Shown here in pieces: positions 41,721-50,807 of a stretch of DNA of 64,000 nucleotides. Each line of letters begins with the position of its first letter. Position 1 is the first letter of the stretch. A program made the translations under genes and the position numbers. This DNA is from Rhodanobacter denitrificans (lineage in GTDB: Bacteria > Pseudomonadota > Gammaproteobacteria > Xanthomonadales > Rhodanobacteraceae), in the NCBI RefSeq assembly GCF_003335105.1, contig NZ_QFWQ01000003.1, positions 124,001 to 188,000 of the forward strand, in the 5' to 3' direction. A model generated the notes under the pieces. That model was not told the DNA's origin and did no database searches. It saw only the letters and a program-made list of their open reading frames with translations.

Positions 41721-42128
41721 TCAGCGGTGGTAGTGCCCCGCCGCCTCCGGCTGGTAGGCGATTTCCAGCACCTTCAGGCGGCGCTTGCGGCCGTCCGGCG
41801 TGGGCCAGTCGATCTGCTGGCCGCGCGCCAGTCCGAGCAGGGCGCTGCCCACCGGCGCCAGGATGGATACGGTGCCCGGCGCACCCGCGGCCGCGGGGTA
41901 GACCAGGGTCAGGGTCAGTTGCTCGCCGTTGCTCTCGTCCTGGAAGGTGACGATGGAGTTCATCGTCACGATATGTGGTGGCATCGCCGCCGGCTCGAGC
42001 ACGTCGGCACGATCCAGTTCCGCACGCAGCGCATCGAGTTTGGCCGCCTCGGCGGTCGGCAGACGCTCCAGCAGCGCTTCGATGCGCTCCATGTCGATGC
42101 GGGAAACAGTGATCGTTGGCTTGCTCAT
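41721..42128 (-). CDS. rnk: Regulator of nucleoside diphosphate kinase (Rnk), GreA-fold
   Basis: 135 aa. N-terminal short coiled coil (MERIEALLERLPTAEAAKLD) and C-terminal GreA/GreB-like FKBP domain (NSIVTFQDESNGEQLTLTLV, then SILAPVGSALLGLARGQQID). Rnk binds RNA polymerase and influences NDP kinase levels in E. coli and Pseudomonas. The short coiled coil argues against GreA or GreB themselves. The in-frame ATG upstream at 42284 would add an arginine-rich extension without support. Convergent with the PAP2 gene and divergent from the DHA2 transporter. Confidence 0.88.
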   Translation of the reverse strand: MSKPTITVSRIDMERIEALLERLPTAEAAKLDALRAELDRADVLEPAAMPPHIVTMNSIVTFQDESNGEQLTLTLVYPAAAGAPGTVSILAPVGSALLGLARGQQIDWPTPDGRKRRLKVLEIAYQPEAAGHYHR

Positions 42129-42311
42129 GAGCTTTTCCTGATACTCGCGGCTCCTGCCGCACAAAAGCACACGCCGGAACGAAGTCGCCCCGGCGTGTGG
42201 TTGTCGATGGCCGCGATGCCCGAGATGGGTATGACCGGCGGATGAAACAAGGCCAACTCTGCGGATACTGTCGCCGAAAATCAAGCCTTTGCGCCGGTAT
42301 CATAGCCGACA

Positions 42312-43775
42312 ATGCCTGTCCAAGCCTCAGCGCTTCCCGAAGCCGTCCCCGCCTCCGTCCTGCCCGTGGCAGGTTCCGATGTGTCCTCGCGCGAACGCTA
42401 CCGCGGCCTGCTATGGCTGGTCGCCGCCGCGTTCTTCATGCAGGCGCTGGACTCCACCGTGGTCAATACCGCGGTGCCGGCGATGGCCGCGGCGCTCGCG
42501 GTGACTCCGCTCGGCATGCGCACCGCGCTGACCAGCTACGTGCTGACCCTGGCGATCCTGATTCCGGCCAGCCCGTGGCTGTGCGACCGCTTCGGCACGC
42601 GGCGGGTGTTCGGTGCGGCAATCGTCGTGTTCGGCGTGGGCTCGTTGCTTTGCGGTATCGCGCAGACACTGCCGCAGCTGGTCGCCGCGCGCGTGGTGCA
42701 GGGCGTCGGCGGCGCCGCGCTGATGCCGGTGGGCCGCTACGTGCTGGTGCGCAGTATCGACAAGCACGAGTTCGTGCGGGCGATGAGCACGGTGGCCACG
42801 TTCGGCCTGCTCGGTTCGGTGCTGGGGCCGCTGCTGGGCGGCGCGATCGTGGAGTTCACCTCGTGGCGGCTGATCTTCCTGATCAACGTGCCGGTGGCGA
42901 TCGCCGGCGTGTGGATGAACCAGCGCGACATGCCCGACTACCGGCTCGACCATGCCAACCGCTTCGACCTGTCCGGCTTCCTGCTGTTCGCGGCCGCCTC
43001 CGCGCTGCTGCTGACCGCCTCGGAACTGGCTGGCGGCAGCCCGGTGCCGTGGTCGGGCATGGGCCTGTACACCCTGGCGGCCGTGCTGCTCGGCGCGCTC
43101 TACGTCTGGCACAGCCGGCGCACCGCACACCCGGTGGCGGACCTCGGTCTGCTCAGGGTGCGCAGCGTGTGGGTGTCGCTGGCCGGCGGCATCTTCACCC
43201 GGCTCGGCATCTCCGGCATGTTCCTGCTGCTGATGCTGTTCCTGCAGATCGGCTGCGACTGGTCCCCGCTGATGGCCGGCCTGATGATGGTGCCGCAGGC
43301 GCTGGGCTCGATCACGGCCAAGTGGGTGGTGCACCGTGCGCTGGTCCACTACGGCTACCGCCGCCTGCTGATCGGCAACACGCTGATCGTGGCCGTGCTG
43401 CTGGCGATGTTCGCCATGCTCGGTCCGGGCTCGCCGGTGTGGCTGATCGCGACGCTCACCTTCTGCTACGGCGCCTTCGCGGGCCTGCAGTACACCACCA
43501 TGAACACGCTGATCTACGTCGACGTGGACATCCGGCACGCCTCGATGGTCTCCTCGATGGCCTCGACCGCGCAGTACCTGGCGATGAGCTTCGGCATCGC
43601 GTTGTCCACCTTGCTGATGCAGGCGCTGCTGCAGGGCCATGTGCACGAGGATTACGTGGTGGCGTTCCGCTGGACGGTACTGCTGCTGGCGCTGATCACC
43701 GCCGCGGCCAGCCGCGTGTTCGGCCGGCTGCGGCCCGACCGTGCCGCCCCCGTCAGCAACGCGCCGCCGCCCTGA
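42312..43775 (+). CDS. MFS transporter, DHA2 (EmrB/QacA) type drug/H+ antiporter
   Basis: 487 aa with about fourteen hydrophobic helices. Seen: the helix 1 motif QALDSTVVNTAVPAMAAALA, the loop 2-3 motif SPWLCDRFGTRRVFGAAIVV and the antiporter motif C in FGLLGSVLGPLLGGAIVEF. It resembles E. coli MdtD/EmrB-type proteins. No membrane-fusion partner or TolC-like gene is adjacent, so it probably works alone in the inner membrane. The ~30-residue hydrophilic N-terminus may shorten if translation starts later. Confidence 0.9.
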   Translation: MPVQASALPEAVPASVLPVAGSDVSSRERYRGLLWLVAAAFFMQALDSTVVNTAVPAMAAALAVTPLGMRTALTSYVLTLAILIPASPWLCDRFGTRRVFGAAIVVFGVGSLLCGIAQTLPQLVAARVVQGVGGAALMPVGRYVLVRSIDKHEFVRAMSTVATFGLLGSVLGPLLGGAIVEFTSWRLIFLINVPVAIAGVWMNQRDMPDYRLDHANRFDLSGFLLFAAASALLLTASELAGGSPVPWSGMGLYTLAAVLLGALYVWHSRRTAHPVADLGLLRVRSVWVSLAGGIFTRLGISGMFLLLMLFLQIGCDWSPLMAGLMMVPQALGSITAKWVVHRALVHYGYRRLLIGNTLIVAVLLAMFAMLGPGSPVWLIATLTFCYGAFAGLQYTTMNTLIYVDVDIRHASMVSSMASTAQYLAMSFGIALSTLLMQALLQGHVHEDYVVAFRWTVLLLALITAAASRVFGRLRPDRAAPVSNAPPP

Positions 43776-43855
43776 TTCCGCGCGTCCTTCATGGCACAGG
43801 CACGGACGCCTGCATGTAGCATGCAGGCCTTGCCGCAAGCCCGGACCCGCGACGC

Positions 43856-45046
43856 ATGCACCACGCCAGCGACATCCTGTTCACCCTGTTCGTCGTGTTC
43901 GTCGCCGCCCAGATCGGCAGCGAGATCGCGCAGCGGCTGAGGCTGCCCGGCGTGGTCGGCGAGATCGCCGCCGGCTGCGCGATCGGCCCTTCCCTGCTCG
44001 GCTGGATCACCCCGGAGCAGATCGCCACCGGCACCCCGCTCGACGTGCTGGCCGAGATCGGCGTGATCCTGCTGCTGTTCGCGGTGGGCCTGGAAACGCG
44101 GCTGGAAGATCTGAAGAAAGTCGGCAAGGTGGCGTTCGTGGTCGGCGTGGTCGGCGTGCTGGTGCCGTTCGGCATGGGCAGCGTGTGGGCCCACGGCAAC
44201 GGCTTCGACTGGGACCGCTCGCTGTTCGTCGCGGCCGCGTTCGTGGCCACCTCGGCCGGCATCACCGCGCGCGTGCTGCAGGAGCTGAACGCACTGCAGC
44301 GCATCGAAAGCAAGGTGATCCTGGGCGCCGCGGTGATCGACGACATCCTGGCCATGCTGCTGCTCGGCGTGGTGGTGTCGCTGCAGGGCGGCGGCAGCGT
44401 CGACGCCTTGCACCTGCTGGTGGTGCTGGCCGGCGCGATCGGCTTCATCGCGGTCATCGGCTGGGGCGGTGCGCGGGTGATGCGCTGGAACTCCGCCTGG
44501 CTGGACAAGCCGCTGGGCCCGCATTCGCCGCTGATGATCGTGCTGGCACTGTGCCTGGGCCTGGCCTGGCTGTCCACCCGGTTCGGCCTGGCCGCGATCA
44601 TCGGCGCGTTCCTGGCCGGCATGATCGCCTCGGAAACGCGCCAGCAGCACACCCTGGAAAAGCAGACCCAGCCGCTGCTGGCCCTGCTCACCCCGTTCTT
44701 CTTCGTGGTCACCGGCAGCAAGGTCGACCTGCACGAGCTGGCCGGTGCCGACGCGCTGTGGATGCTGGCCGTGGTCACCGCGATCGCGATCGTCTCCAAG
44801 CTGGTCGGCGGCTGGCTCGGCTCGCTCACGCTGGGCACGCGCAGTGCCACCATCATCGGCTTCGGCATGGTGCCGCGCGGCGAAGTCGGCATCGTGGTCG
44901 CCACCCTGGGGCTGGCCGCCGGCGTGTTCGACAATCGGATCTACGCGATCATCGTGGCGATGTCGCTGCTCACCGCGATGGTGACGCCGCCGGTGCTGGC
45001 CTGGCTGCTGCGGCGCGCGCCGCAGGGCGAGCAGTCGTCCGCATGA
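43856..45046 (+). CDS. CPA2-family Na+(K+)/H+ antiporter (Kef/NhaS-like)
   Basis: 396 aa inner-membrane antiporter with about twelve helices. Features: LRLPGVVGEIAAGCAIGPSL near 35, EIGVILLLFAVGLETRLEDL near 75, the paired Asp residues of the ion site in GAAVIDDILAMLLLG near 160, and FGMVPRGEVGIVVATLGLAA near 340. There is no C-terminal TrkA-N domain, so it is unlike KefB/KefC and closer to the short Na+/H+ antiporters. A degraded piece of a second copy of its 3' end lies at 49186-49262. Confidence 0.9.
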   Translation: MHHASDILFTLFVVFVAAQIGSEIAQRLRLPGVVGEIAAGCAIGPSLLGWITPEQIATGTPLDVLAEIGVILLLFAVGLETRLEDLKKVGKVAFVVGVVGVLVPFGMGSVWAHGNGFDWDRSLFVAAAFVATSAGITARVLQELNALQRIESKVILGAAVIDDILAMLLLGVVVSLQGGGSVDALHLLVVLAGAIGFIAVIGWGGARVMRWNSAWLDKPLGPHSPLMIVLALCLGLAWLSTRFGLAAIIGAFLAGMIASETRQQHTLEKQTQPLLALLTPFFFVVTGSKVDLHELAGADALWMLAVVTAIAIVSKLVGGWLGSLTLGTRSATIIGFGMVPRGEVGIVVATLGLAAGVFDNRIYAIIVAMSLLTAMVTPPVLAWLLRRAPQGEQSSA

Positions 45047-45077
45047 TGCCGGCGACATCAGGGCAGGCAGGGCGGAC

Positions 45078-46085
45078 ATGACCGGCAACGGCGCGGCGCC
45101 CGTGAGCGCGGCGTCCGGCTGGGCGCGGCTCGCTGGTCGCCACCCGCTGCTGGCCTGGCTCGACGCCGCGCTGCGCGGCAGCGGGCAGGTCATCTTCATG
45201 GACAACCCGCTGACTGGCCTGCTGAACTTCGTCGCCCTGTGCTGGGGCGCCTTCGCCGGCGGCACCACGCTCGCGGTCGCGATCGGCGCGGTCGTCGGCA
45301 ACCTGGTCTCGACCGCGGCCGCCTATCCGCTGCGCGCGGACCGTGCCGCGCTGCGCCGCGGGCTGTGCGGATTCAACGGCCTGCTGGTCGGCGCCGGCAT
45401 CCCCACCTTCCTCGCCCACACGCCGCTGATGTGGCTGTTGCTGGTGTTCGCCGCTGCGGGTTCGACCGTGGTCACGCTGGCGATCGGCCGCTGGTTCGAC
45501 GCCCGGAAACTGCCCGGCCTCACCTTCCCCTTCGTACTGACCACCTGGCTGGTGCTGCTGGCGGCCTACCGGCTTCCCGGCCTGCCGATCGCCGCGCTGC
45601 CGCCCGCGGAACTGGCGTCGCAGGCAAGCGCCGGCGGCGGCCTGGCCAGCATCGATGCATTCATCCGCGCCGCGTTGCGCGGCGTGGCGCAGGTATTCTT
45701 CGTCGACAACCCCGTCTCCGGCGCCATCTTCCTGCTCGCGCTCGCCGTCGAATCGCGCTGGTGCGCCGCCCTCGCCGCCTTCGGCGCGGCAGCCGCCACG
45801 GCCTGCGCCCTGGCAATGGGCGCGGACGCGAACGTGGTCGCCCACGGCCTGTGGAGCTACTCGGCAGTACTGACCGCCCCGGCGATCGGCTGCGTGTTCC
45901 TGAAACCCGGTCCACGCAGCCTGCTCTACGGTGCCGCCGCCACGCTGTTCACGGTCATCGTGCAGGGCGCGACGGCCACGTTCGCCGGCACGCTGGGCAT
46001 CCCCGCGCTCACCTTTCCGTTCGTGCTGACCACGTGGCTGTTCCTGCTGGCGTGGCGCGGACTGGGGACGGATGCGGGCCAGTGA
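45078..46085 (+). CDS. Urea transporter (UT family)
   Basis: 335 aa. Two homologous halves each carry QVxFxDNPxxG (GQVIFMDNPLTGLLNF and AQVFFVDNPVSGAIFL) and end in LTFPFVLTTWL (near residues 150 and 315), the internal repeat typical of UT channels. It gives passive, selective urea permeation across the inner membrane. No urease or nickel gene is in the window, so whether urea is a nitrogen source here is unknown. It starts 31 bases after the antiporter stop and may share its transcript. Confidence 0.9.
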   Translation: MTGNGAAPVSAASGWARLAGRHPLLAWLDAALRGSGQVIFMDNPLTGLLNFVALCWGAFAGGTTLAVAIGAVVGNLVSTAAAYPLRADRAALRRGLCGFNGLLVGAGIPTFLAHTPLMWLLLVFAAAGSTVVTLAIGRWFDARKLPGLTFPFVLTTWLVLLAAYRLPGLPIAALPPAELASQASAGGGLASIDAFIRAALRGVAQVFFVDNPVSGAIFLLALAVESRWCAALAAFGAAAATACALAMGADANVVAHGLWSYSAVLTAPAIGCVFLKPGPRSLLYGAAATLFTVIVQGATATFAGTLGIPALTFPFVLTTWLFLLAWRGLGTDAGQ

Positions 46086-46142
46086 GCCCGGCTCCGTGGT
46101 CGCCGTGGCCGCGCGCCCGGGAGACGACGGATCGCTGAAAGA

Positions 46143-46168
46143 CAAAACGCCCCTTGCGGAGCGTTTTG
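46143..46168. terminator. Terminator-like hairpin between the urea transporter and the TonB receptor
   Basis: CAAAACGCCCC-TTGC-GGAGCGTTTTG: an 11-position stem with one mismatch and A/T-rich ends, suited to both convergent genes. Confidence 0.6.
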
Positions 46169-46244
46169 CCTGGACGGGCCGGCAGGATCGACTGCCGCGG
46201 GATCCGGGTGAACTCCACCCGCTCCGGACCGGCGAAAGCTGCGG

Positions 46245-48911
46245 TCAGAAGCTGGCCGTCACCCGCGCGTACCAGAAGGCACCGTTGAAGCCGAACGGCG
46301 AGGTGAGCGCGTACTTGACGCCGAGGTACTGCAACGTGGCGTTCTGTTCCTTGCCGGGGTAGGTGTCGAAGACGTTGTTGCCGCCGACAGCTACCGAGAA
46401 GGTGTCGTTGAACTTGTAGCGCGCCTCCAAGTCCAGCAACGTCTTGCCGCTGTAGTGGTTCACGTCGTCCGGCGGATTGTTGCTGCCGAACAAGCCGACC
46501 GTGGTACTCCAGCCGCCGTAGTGATTGACCCGCGCGATGGCGTCGAACTGGTGCCACCCGTAGTCGAAGCTCAGCACGGAGCGGGTCTTTGGCACCTGGT
46601 GTTCGAGGTCATACACGAAATCGTTGTTGAGCGTGTTCGGCTTGACCTTGACCACGTCCTGCTTGTTGCGGTTGTAGCGGAAGTCGACGTTGAGCGTGCC
46701 ATCGCCCAGGTGGTGCCGCGTGTCGACCACGAAGTCGATGCCGCTGACATGGGAGCCGAACGCATTGCCGAAGTAGCTGGCATCGCTGCCGAGCAGCAGT
46801 GGCGCGTTCGGGTAGCCGCCGGCGGCGAGCTGGTCGACGGTGGCCTGGGTAATGGTCTTGCTGACCAGGCCGATGCGGTTGTCGATCCTGATCCGGTAGT
46901 AATCCAGGGTCGTGGTGATGTTGTCGATCGGCGTCCAGACGGCACCGACGGACAGGCTCTTCGACGTTTCGGTCTGCAGCGGTGTCGAGCCGAGCGCGCG
47001 CGCCACCGGATTGTTCACCGGATAAGTGCCGCTGGGGATCAGGCCACCCTGGGCGTTCGCCGTGGTGGTGACGTTGAGCGTGTTCGCCTGGCCCGGGGTC
47101 GGCGTGCGGAAGCCAGTGTTGAACGTGCCGCGCAGCGCGAACGTGTCGGTGAACGCGTAGCGGCTGGACACCTTGTACACCACCTTGGAGCCGTAGCCGT
47201 TCGCATGCTCGTAGCGCACCGCCGCGGCGCCCGACCACTTGTCGGTGAGGTTCGTCTCGGCATCGAAGTAGGCGGAGTCGCTGTTCTGCGTGAACCGTCC
47301 GGCCGCATTGCTCGGAAAGCCCTGGAAGGCGTCCGAGCCCACGCCGAACACCGACGCGGTCGGCCCCACCTGGATCGAACCGGCGTCGCCCTGGTGGATG
47401 ATGTAGGTTTCCTGGCGCCACTGCGCGCCGAAGGCGAGCGTGAGCGGCGAGTTGTCGAACGAACGGACGAAATCCGCACCGGCGCCCTGCTCGCGCTGGG
47501 TCAGCTTGCCGGGATGGAAACTCGTGGGTGAAAGGCTGCCCAGGCTCGGGTTGATCGAGCCCTGCAACCGGTAGTCGACCTCGTTGCTGCCGGTGCGGTA
47601 GTGCGCATCCCACTGGAAGTTGCTCTGCCCACCGCCACGCACGCCGCCGACCAGCTGGTGGTCGGCGATGTCGGCGCCGAACATCGGGCTGTAGCCGCCG
47701 GGGAACAGCTTGTAGATCGGGTTGAGCAGCTCCCAGCCACTCGGGCTGGCCGCATTGGCCGTGAGGTAGTTCGCCGGGTTGCCACCGCCGGCGGTGATGC
47801 TGTCCACCAGCGACTGCGGTGCGTTCGCCGGCGTCAGGGTGCCGTTGGCGTAGCTGACCAGGGTGGAACGGCCGGAGATGCCGTCCTGCGGCGGCAGCAC
47901 CGGGGTGCGGTAAAAGAAGCTGGACAGTACCTTCTTGTCCATGAAGTTGCCGTAGCCGTAGAGCTGCACGTCGTCGGCCAGCGGCAGGCCCGCGTTGACG
48001 AACAGCTTGTTCGTCTTGGTCTGCGGGTCGCCCCAGCGCTGGCCAAGGCCGTTGTACGGCACCAGGTTCGCGCCTACCACCCCCGCCACGGCTGCCGCAG
48101 CATGCTGCGGAACGCCGCGCGAGGTGGGGTCGGTGGTTTCGCGCTCGGCGCTCACGTGCACGAAGCCGTCGGTGCCGAGCCGGAACCCTGCATCGGCGTC
48201 GTAGCGCCGCAGCTCGCCGTCGCCCTTGTCGTACTTGCCCAGTTCCGCGCTGACCGTCACGCCCTTCGGCGCCTTCTTCAGGATCACGTTGACCACGCCG
48301 GCGATCGCGTCCGAGCCGTAGAGCACCGAGGCGCCGTCACGCAGCACTTCGACGCGCTCGATCGCGTTGGACGGGAACACCGAGAAGTCGACCGCCTGCG
48401 CGCCCTGGTTGAAGGTGCCGAGCGGATCGATCTGCAGGTTGACCAGCGCCGAACGATGGAAGCGCACGCCGTCGACCAGCACCAGAGTCTGGTCGGGCGA
48501 CAGGTTGCGCAGCGACACCGGCCGCACGAACGCCGTGCCGTCGGCGATCGGGAAGCGCTGGGTGGTCAGCGACGGCACGATGCTGGTCAGCGTGTCGGTC
48601 AGGTCCGCCGAAGGCTGCTCCGCGATCTGCTTGCCGCTGAACGCGTCGATCGGCGAAATGGATGCGGTCGGCGACAGTCCGGCCCGGTGCGTGCCGGTCA
48701 CCACCACCTCCTGCAGGTTGGTGGTTGTCTTGCTGTTTGCGGCGTTGCTCTTCCCCTGCGCATTGGTTGTCTGGCCGCTGGTGGACTGCCCTCCCCCATC
48801 CACCGCACCCGGTTCCTGCGCCTGCGCCGACCACGCCACCAGTGCAGCGGCGGCAAGTGCCGTGCGCACCGCGCGCAAAAGCACCACGTTGACACCTGTT
48901 TGTTTAGGCAT
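46245..48911 (-). CDS. TonB-dependent outer membrane receptor
   Basis: 888 aa. Signal peptide to about residue 31 (ALAAAALVAWSAQA) and a Gln/Ser/Asn-rich segment. A plug domain follows (about 65-215) with TonB-box-like LQEVVVTGTHRAG, then DQTLVLVDGVRFHRSALVNL and SNAIERVEVLRDGASVLYGS. The 22-strand barrel ends in the outer-membrane signal FWYARVTASF with terminal Phe. The ligand is unknown; no siderophore genes or sigma/anti-sigma pair lie nearby, so a carbohydrate or other nutrient is as likely as iron. The start at 48911 is fixed by GGGGAGGAA seven bases upstream. Confidence 0.93.
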   Translation of the reverse strand: MPKQTGVNVVLLRAVRTALAAAALVAWSAQAQEPGAVDGGGQSTSGQTTNAQGKSNAANSKTTTNLQEVVVTGTHRAGLSPTASISPIDAFSGKQIAEQPSADLTDTLTSIVPSLTTQRFPIADGTAFVRPVSLRNLSPDQTLVLVDGVRFHRSALVNLQIDPLGTFNQGAQAVDFSVFPSNAIERVEVLRDGASVLYGSDAIAGVVNVILKKAPKGVTVSAELGKYDKGDGELRRYDADAGFRLGTDGFVHVSAERETTDPTSRGVPQHAAAAVAGVVGANLVPYNGLGQRWGDPQTKTNKLFVNAGLPLADDVQLYGYGNFMDKKVLSSFFYRTPVLPPQDGISGRSTLVSYANGTLTPANAPQSLVDSITAGGGNPANYLTANAASPSGWELLNPIYKLFPGGYSPMFGADIADHQLVGGVRGGGQSNFQWDAHYRTGSNEVDYRLQGSINPSLGSLSPTSFHPGKLTQREQGAGADFVRSFDNSPLTLAFGAQWRQETYIIHQGDAGSIQVGPTASVFGVGSDAFQGFPSNAAGRFTQNSDSAYFDAETNLTDKWSGAAAVRYEHANGYGSKVVYKVSSRYAFTDTFALRGTFNTGFRTPTPGQANTLNVTTTANAQGGLIPSGTYPVNNPVARALGSTPLQTETSKSLSVGAVWTPIDNITTTLDYYRIRIDNRIGLVSKTITQATVDQLAAGGYPNAPLLLGSDASYFGNAFGSHVSGIDFVVDTRHHLGDGTLNVDFRYNRNKQDVVKVKPNTLNNDFVYDLEHQVPKTRSVLSFDYGWHQFDAIARVNHYGGWSTTVGLFGSNNPPDDVNHYSGKTLLDLEARYKFNDTFSVAVGGNNVFDTYPGKEQNATLQYLGVKYALTSPFGFNGAFWYARVTASF

Positions 48912-49364
48912 CTGTTCCTCCCCTTGAATTAGCCCCATTGGCCCCAGCATCGCAACCTACTCCTGCTCGACCCGCCGGAAAAGACTCGCCACGGTTTCGA
49001 TGAGCTCCATTCGCAAAAGCAACATGGTGCGGGCGGAGCAAACCGGAATATCGTGCGGATGCGTGAAAACTTGCGGGAGTAGTGGAGAGACAAAACACCC
49101 GGCGGCGCTTTGTTTGGGCGATGGCCAAATTCGATGGCTCACCGAGTCCATGCGTTTGGCGACAATCAACCGTCCTTCGCATCCACGCAATCATCGTGGC
49201 GATGTCGCTGCCCACCGCGATGGCGACGCCGCGGGTACTGGCATGGCTGCTGAAAAGCACGGCGCCGGCGCCGGCCCGGTCGAGATTCCCGGCGGGCGCG
49301 GCTGAATGCCGCTTCGACGCGCCGGGTCCGGCGGCGCTACGCTGTCCGCGCTGGCGCCGCCGGC
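48912..49364. other. Intergenic region with gene remnant
   Basis: 453 bases without an intact gene. It should hold the receptor promoter on the minus strand. Around 49186-49262 is a degraded copy of an antiporter 3' end, listed separately. Small reading frames on both strands (for example 48957-49190 minus) lack protein-like features. Confidence 0.6.
49186..49262 (+). pseudogene. Remnant of a second Na+/H+ antiporter gene (3' end)
   Basis: The frame reads AIIVAMSLPTAMATPRVLAW, matching AIIVAMSLLTAMVTPPVLAW near the end of the antiporter at 43856-45046, with only a few base changes over about 70 bases. The rest of the gene is absent. It points to a paralogue lost by deletion, or a duplication that was mostly erased. 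Confidence 0.75.
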
Positions 49365-50807
49365 ATGGCAGACACCGACCGGAACCCCAGCATGGACGAG
49401 ATCATGCCCGACACCGCCGCAGTGGTGATCCGCAACCGTATCTTCGATGAGATCGCCATCGGCGACAGCGCGACAGTCGAGCGCGTGCTGACTGCCGCAG
49501 ACGTGCAGCTGCTGGCGACCCTGTACGGCGACGGCGATCCGCAGCGGCTGGATCCGGCATGCGCCGCCCTGCCCGACTTCCACGACACGATCGGCCACGG
49601 CATATGGGGCGTGGCGCTGATTTCCGCCGCGCTGGACATGCACCTGCCTGGCGCCGGCACCGCCTGCCTGGAACAGGCGTTGCGTTTTCACGCCCCGATG
49701 CGCATCGGCGACACGCTGGCGGTGCAGGTGTGTGCCGTTGCGCGCGATGCGGCCACCCGGCAGATCCGTTTCGCCTGCCGCGGTGTGAACCAGCACGGTG
49801 TGCTGGCGATCGACGGCACGGTCGAGGTGATCGCGCCCGCCGAGCGCATCGAATACACCGCCACCCGCCTGCCGGCAGTGCGCCTGCCGGACGGCGACCG
49901 CAGCCCGCTGGTGGCTCGCGCGCTGGCACTGGGTGCGATCCGCATCGCGGTGGTGCATCCCTGCGACGAAACCAGCCTCGGCGCCGCGCTGGATGCGCGC
50001 ACGGCCGGCCTGATCGAACCGGTGCTGGTGGCGCCGCGGGCGAAACTCGCGGAGGTGGCGCGCAGGGCCGGACTCGATCTTGCCGGCATCGCCATCGAGG
50101 ACGTGCCGCACAGCCACGCCGCCGCCGCACGCGCGGTCGAGCTGGCCGCCGGTGGCCGCGTCGACGCGCTGATGAAGGGCAGCCTGCACACCGACGAGCT
50201 GATGGCCGCCGTGGTGGCCTCTGCGGCCGGCCTGCGCACGGCGCGGCGCATCTCGCACTGCTACCTGATGCACAGCCCGGCGTATCCGCGCCCATTCATC
50301 ATCACCGACGGTGCAGTCAACATCGCGCCCACGCTGGAAGAGAAGGCCGACATCGTGCGCAACGCGATCTACCTGGCGCACATCCTCGGCGTCGCCACGC
50401 CGCGCGTGGCGATCCTCGCCGCGGTGGAAACGATCAACCCGCGCATGCAGACCACGCTCGACGCCGCCGCGCTGTGCAAGATGGCCGACCGCGGCCAGAT
50501 CGCCGGTGCCGTGCTGGACGGACCGCTGGCATTCGACAACGCGATCTCCGCGGTCGCCGCGCGGATCAAGGGCATCGTCTCGGACGTGGCCGGCCTCGCC
50601 GACATCCTGCTGGTGCCCGACCTGGAAAGCGGCAACATGCTGGCCAAGCAGCTGGAATACCTGGGCGGCGCCAGCAGCGCGGCGGTGGTGATGGGCGCGC
50701 GCGTGCCGATCGTGCTGACCAGCCGCGCCGATTCGCGCGAATCGCGCATCGCCTCGTGCGCGCTCGCCGCGCTGGTGGCGCACCGCTACCGGCTCAGCCC
50801 GCCATGA
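49365..50807 (+). CDS. MaoC-like hydratase / phosphate acetyl(butyryl)transferase fusion
   Basis: 480 aa. The N-terminal MaoC-type hotdog domain is at about residues 20-155 (FHDTIGHGIWGVALISAALD carries the hydratase-like Asp/His). The C-terminal Pta/Ptb domain is at about 170-475 (DALMKGSLHTDELMAAVVAS, then RISHCYLMHSPAYPRPFIIT and the late GADILLVPDLESGNML-type block). The transferase part should interconvert acetyl-CoA and acetyl phosphate; the role of the MaoC part is not known. It overlaps ackA by four bases (ATGA), so both enzymes are made together. Start codons at 49365, 49392 or 49404 are possible; the ribosome site is weak. Confidence 0.88.
   Translation: MADTDRNPSMDEIMPDTAAVVIRNRIFDEIAIGDSATVERVLTAADVQLLATLYGDGDPQRLDPACAALPDFHDTIGHGIWGVALISAALDMHLPGAGTACLEQALRFHAPMRIGDTLAVQVCAVARDAATRQIRFACRGVNQHGVLAIDGTVEVIAPAERIEYTATRLPAVRLPDGDRSPLVARALALGAIRIAVVHPCDETSLGAALDARTAGLIEPVLVAPRAKLAEVARRAGLDLAGIAIEDVPHSHAAAARAVELAAGGRVDALMKGSLHTDELMAAVVASAAGLRTARRISHCYLMHSPAYPRPFIITDGAVNIAPTLEEKADIVRNAIYLAHILGVATPRVAILAAVETINPRMQTTLDAAALCKMADRGQIAGAVLDGPLAFDNAISAVAARIKGIVSDVAGLADILLVPDLESGNMLAKQLEYLGGASSAAVVMGARVPIVLTSRADSRESRIASCALAALVAHRYRLSPP

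Noticed and set aside
48957-49190. 77-codon minus-strand frame in the gap upstream of the TonB receptor
   Set aside because: Random-looking composition, no ribosome site, no domain; the stretch better fits promoter plus remnant DNA.
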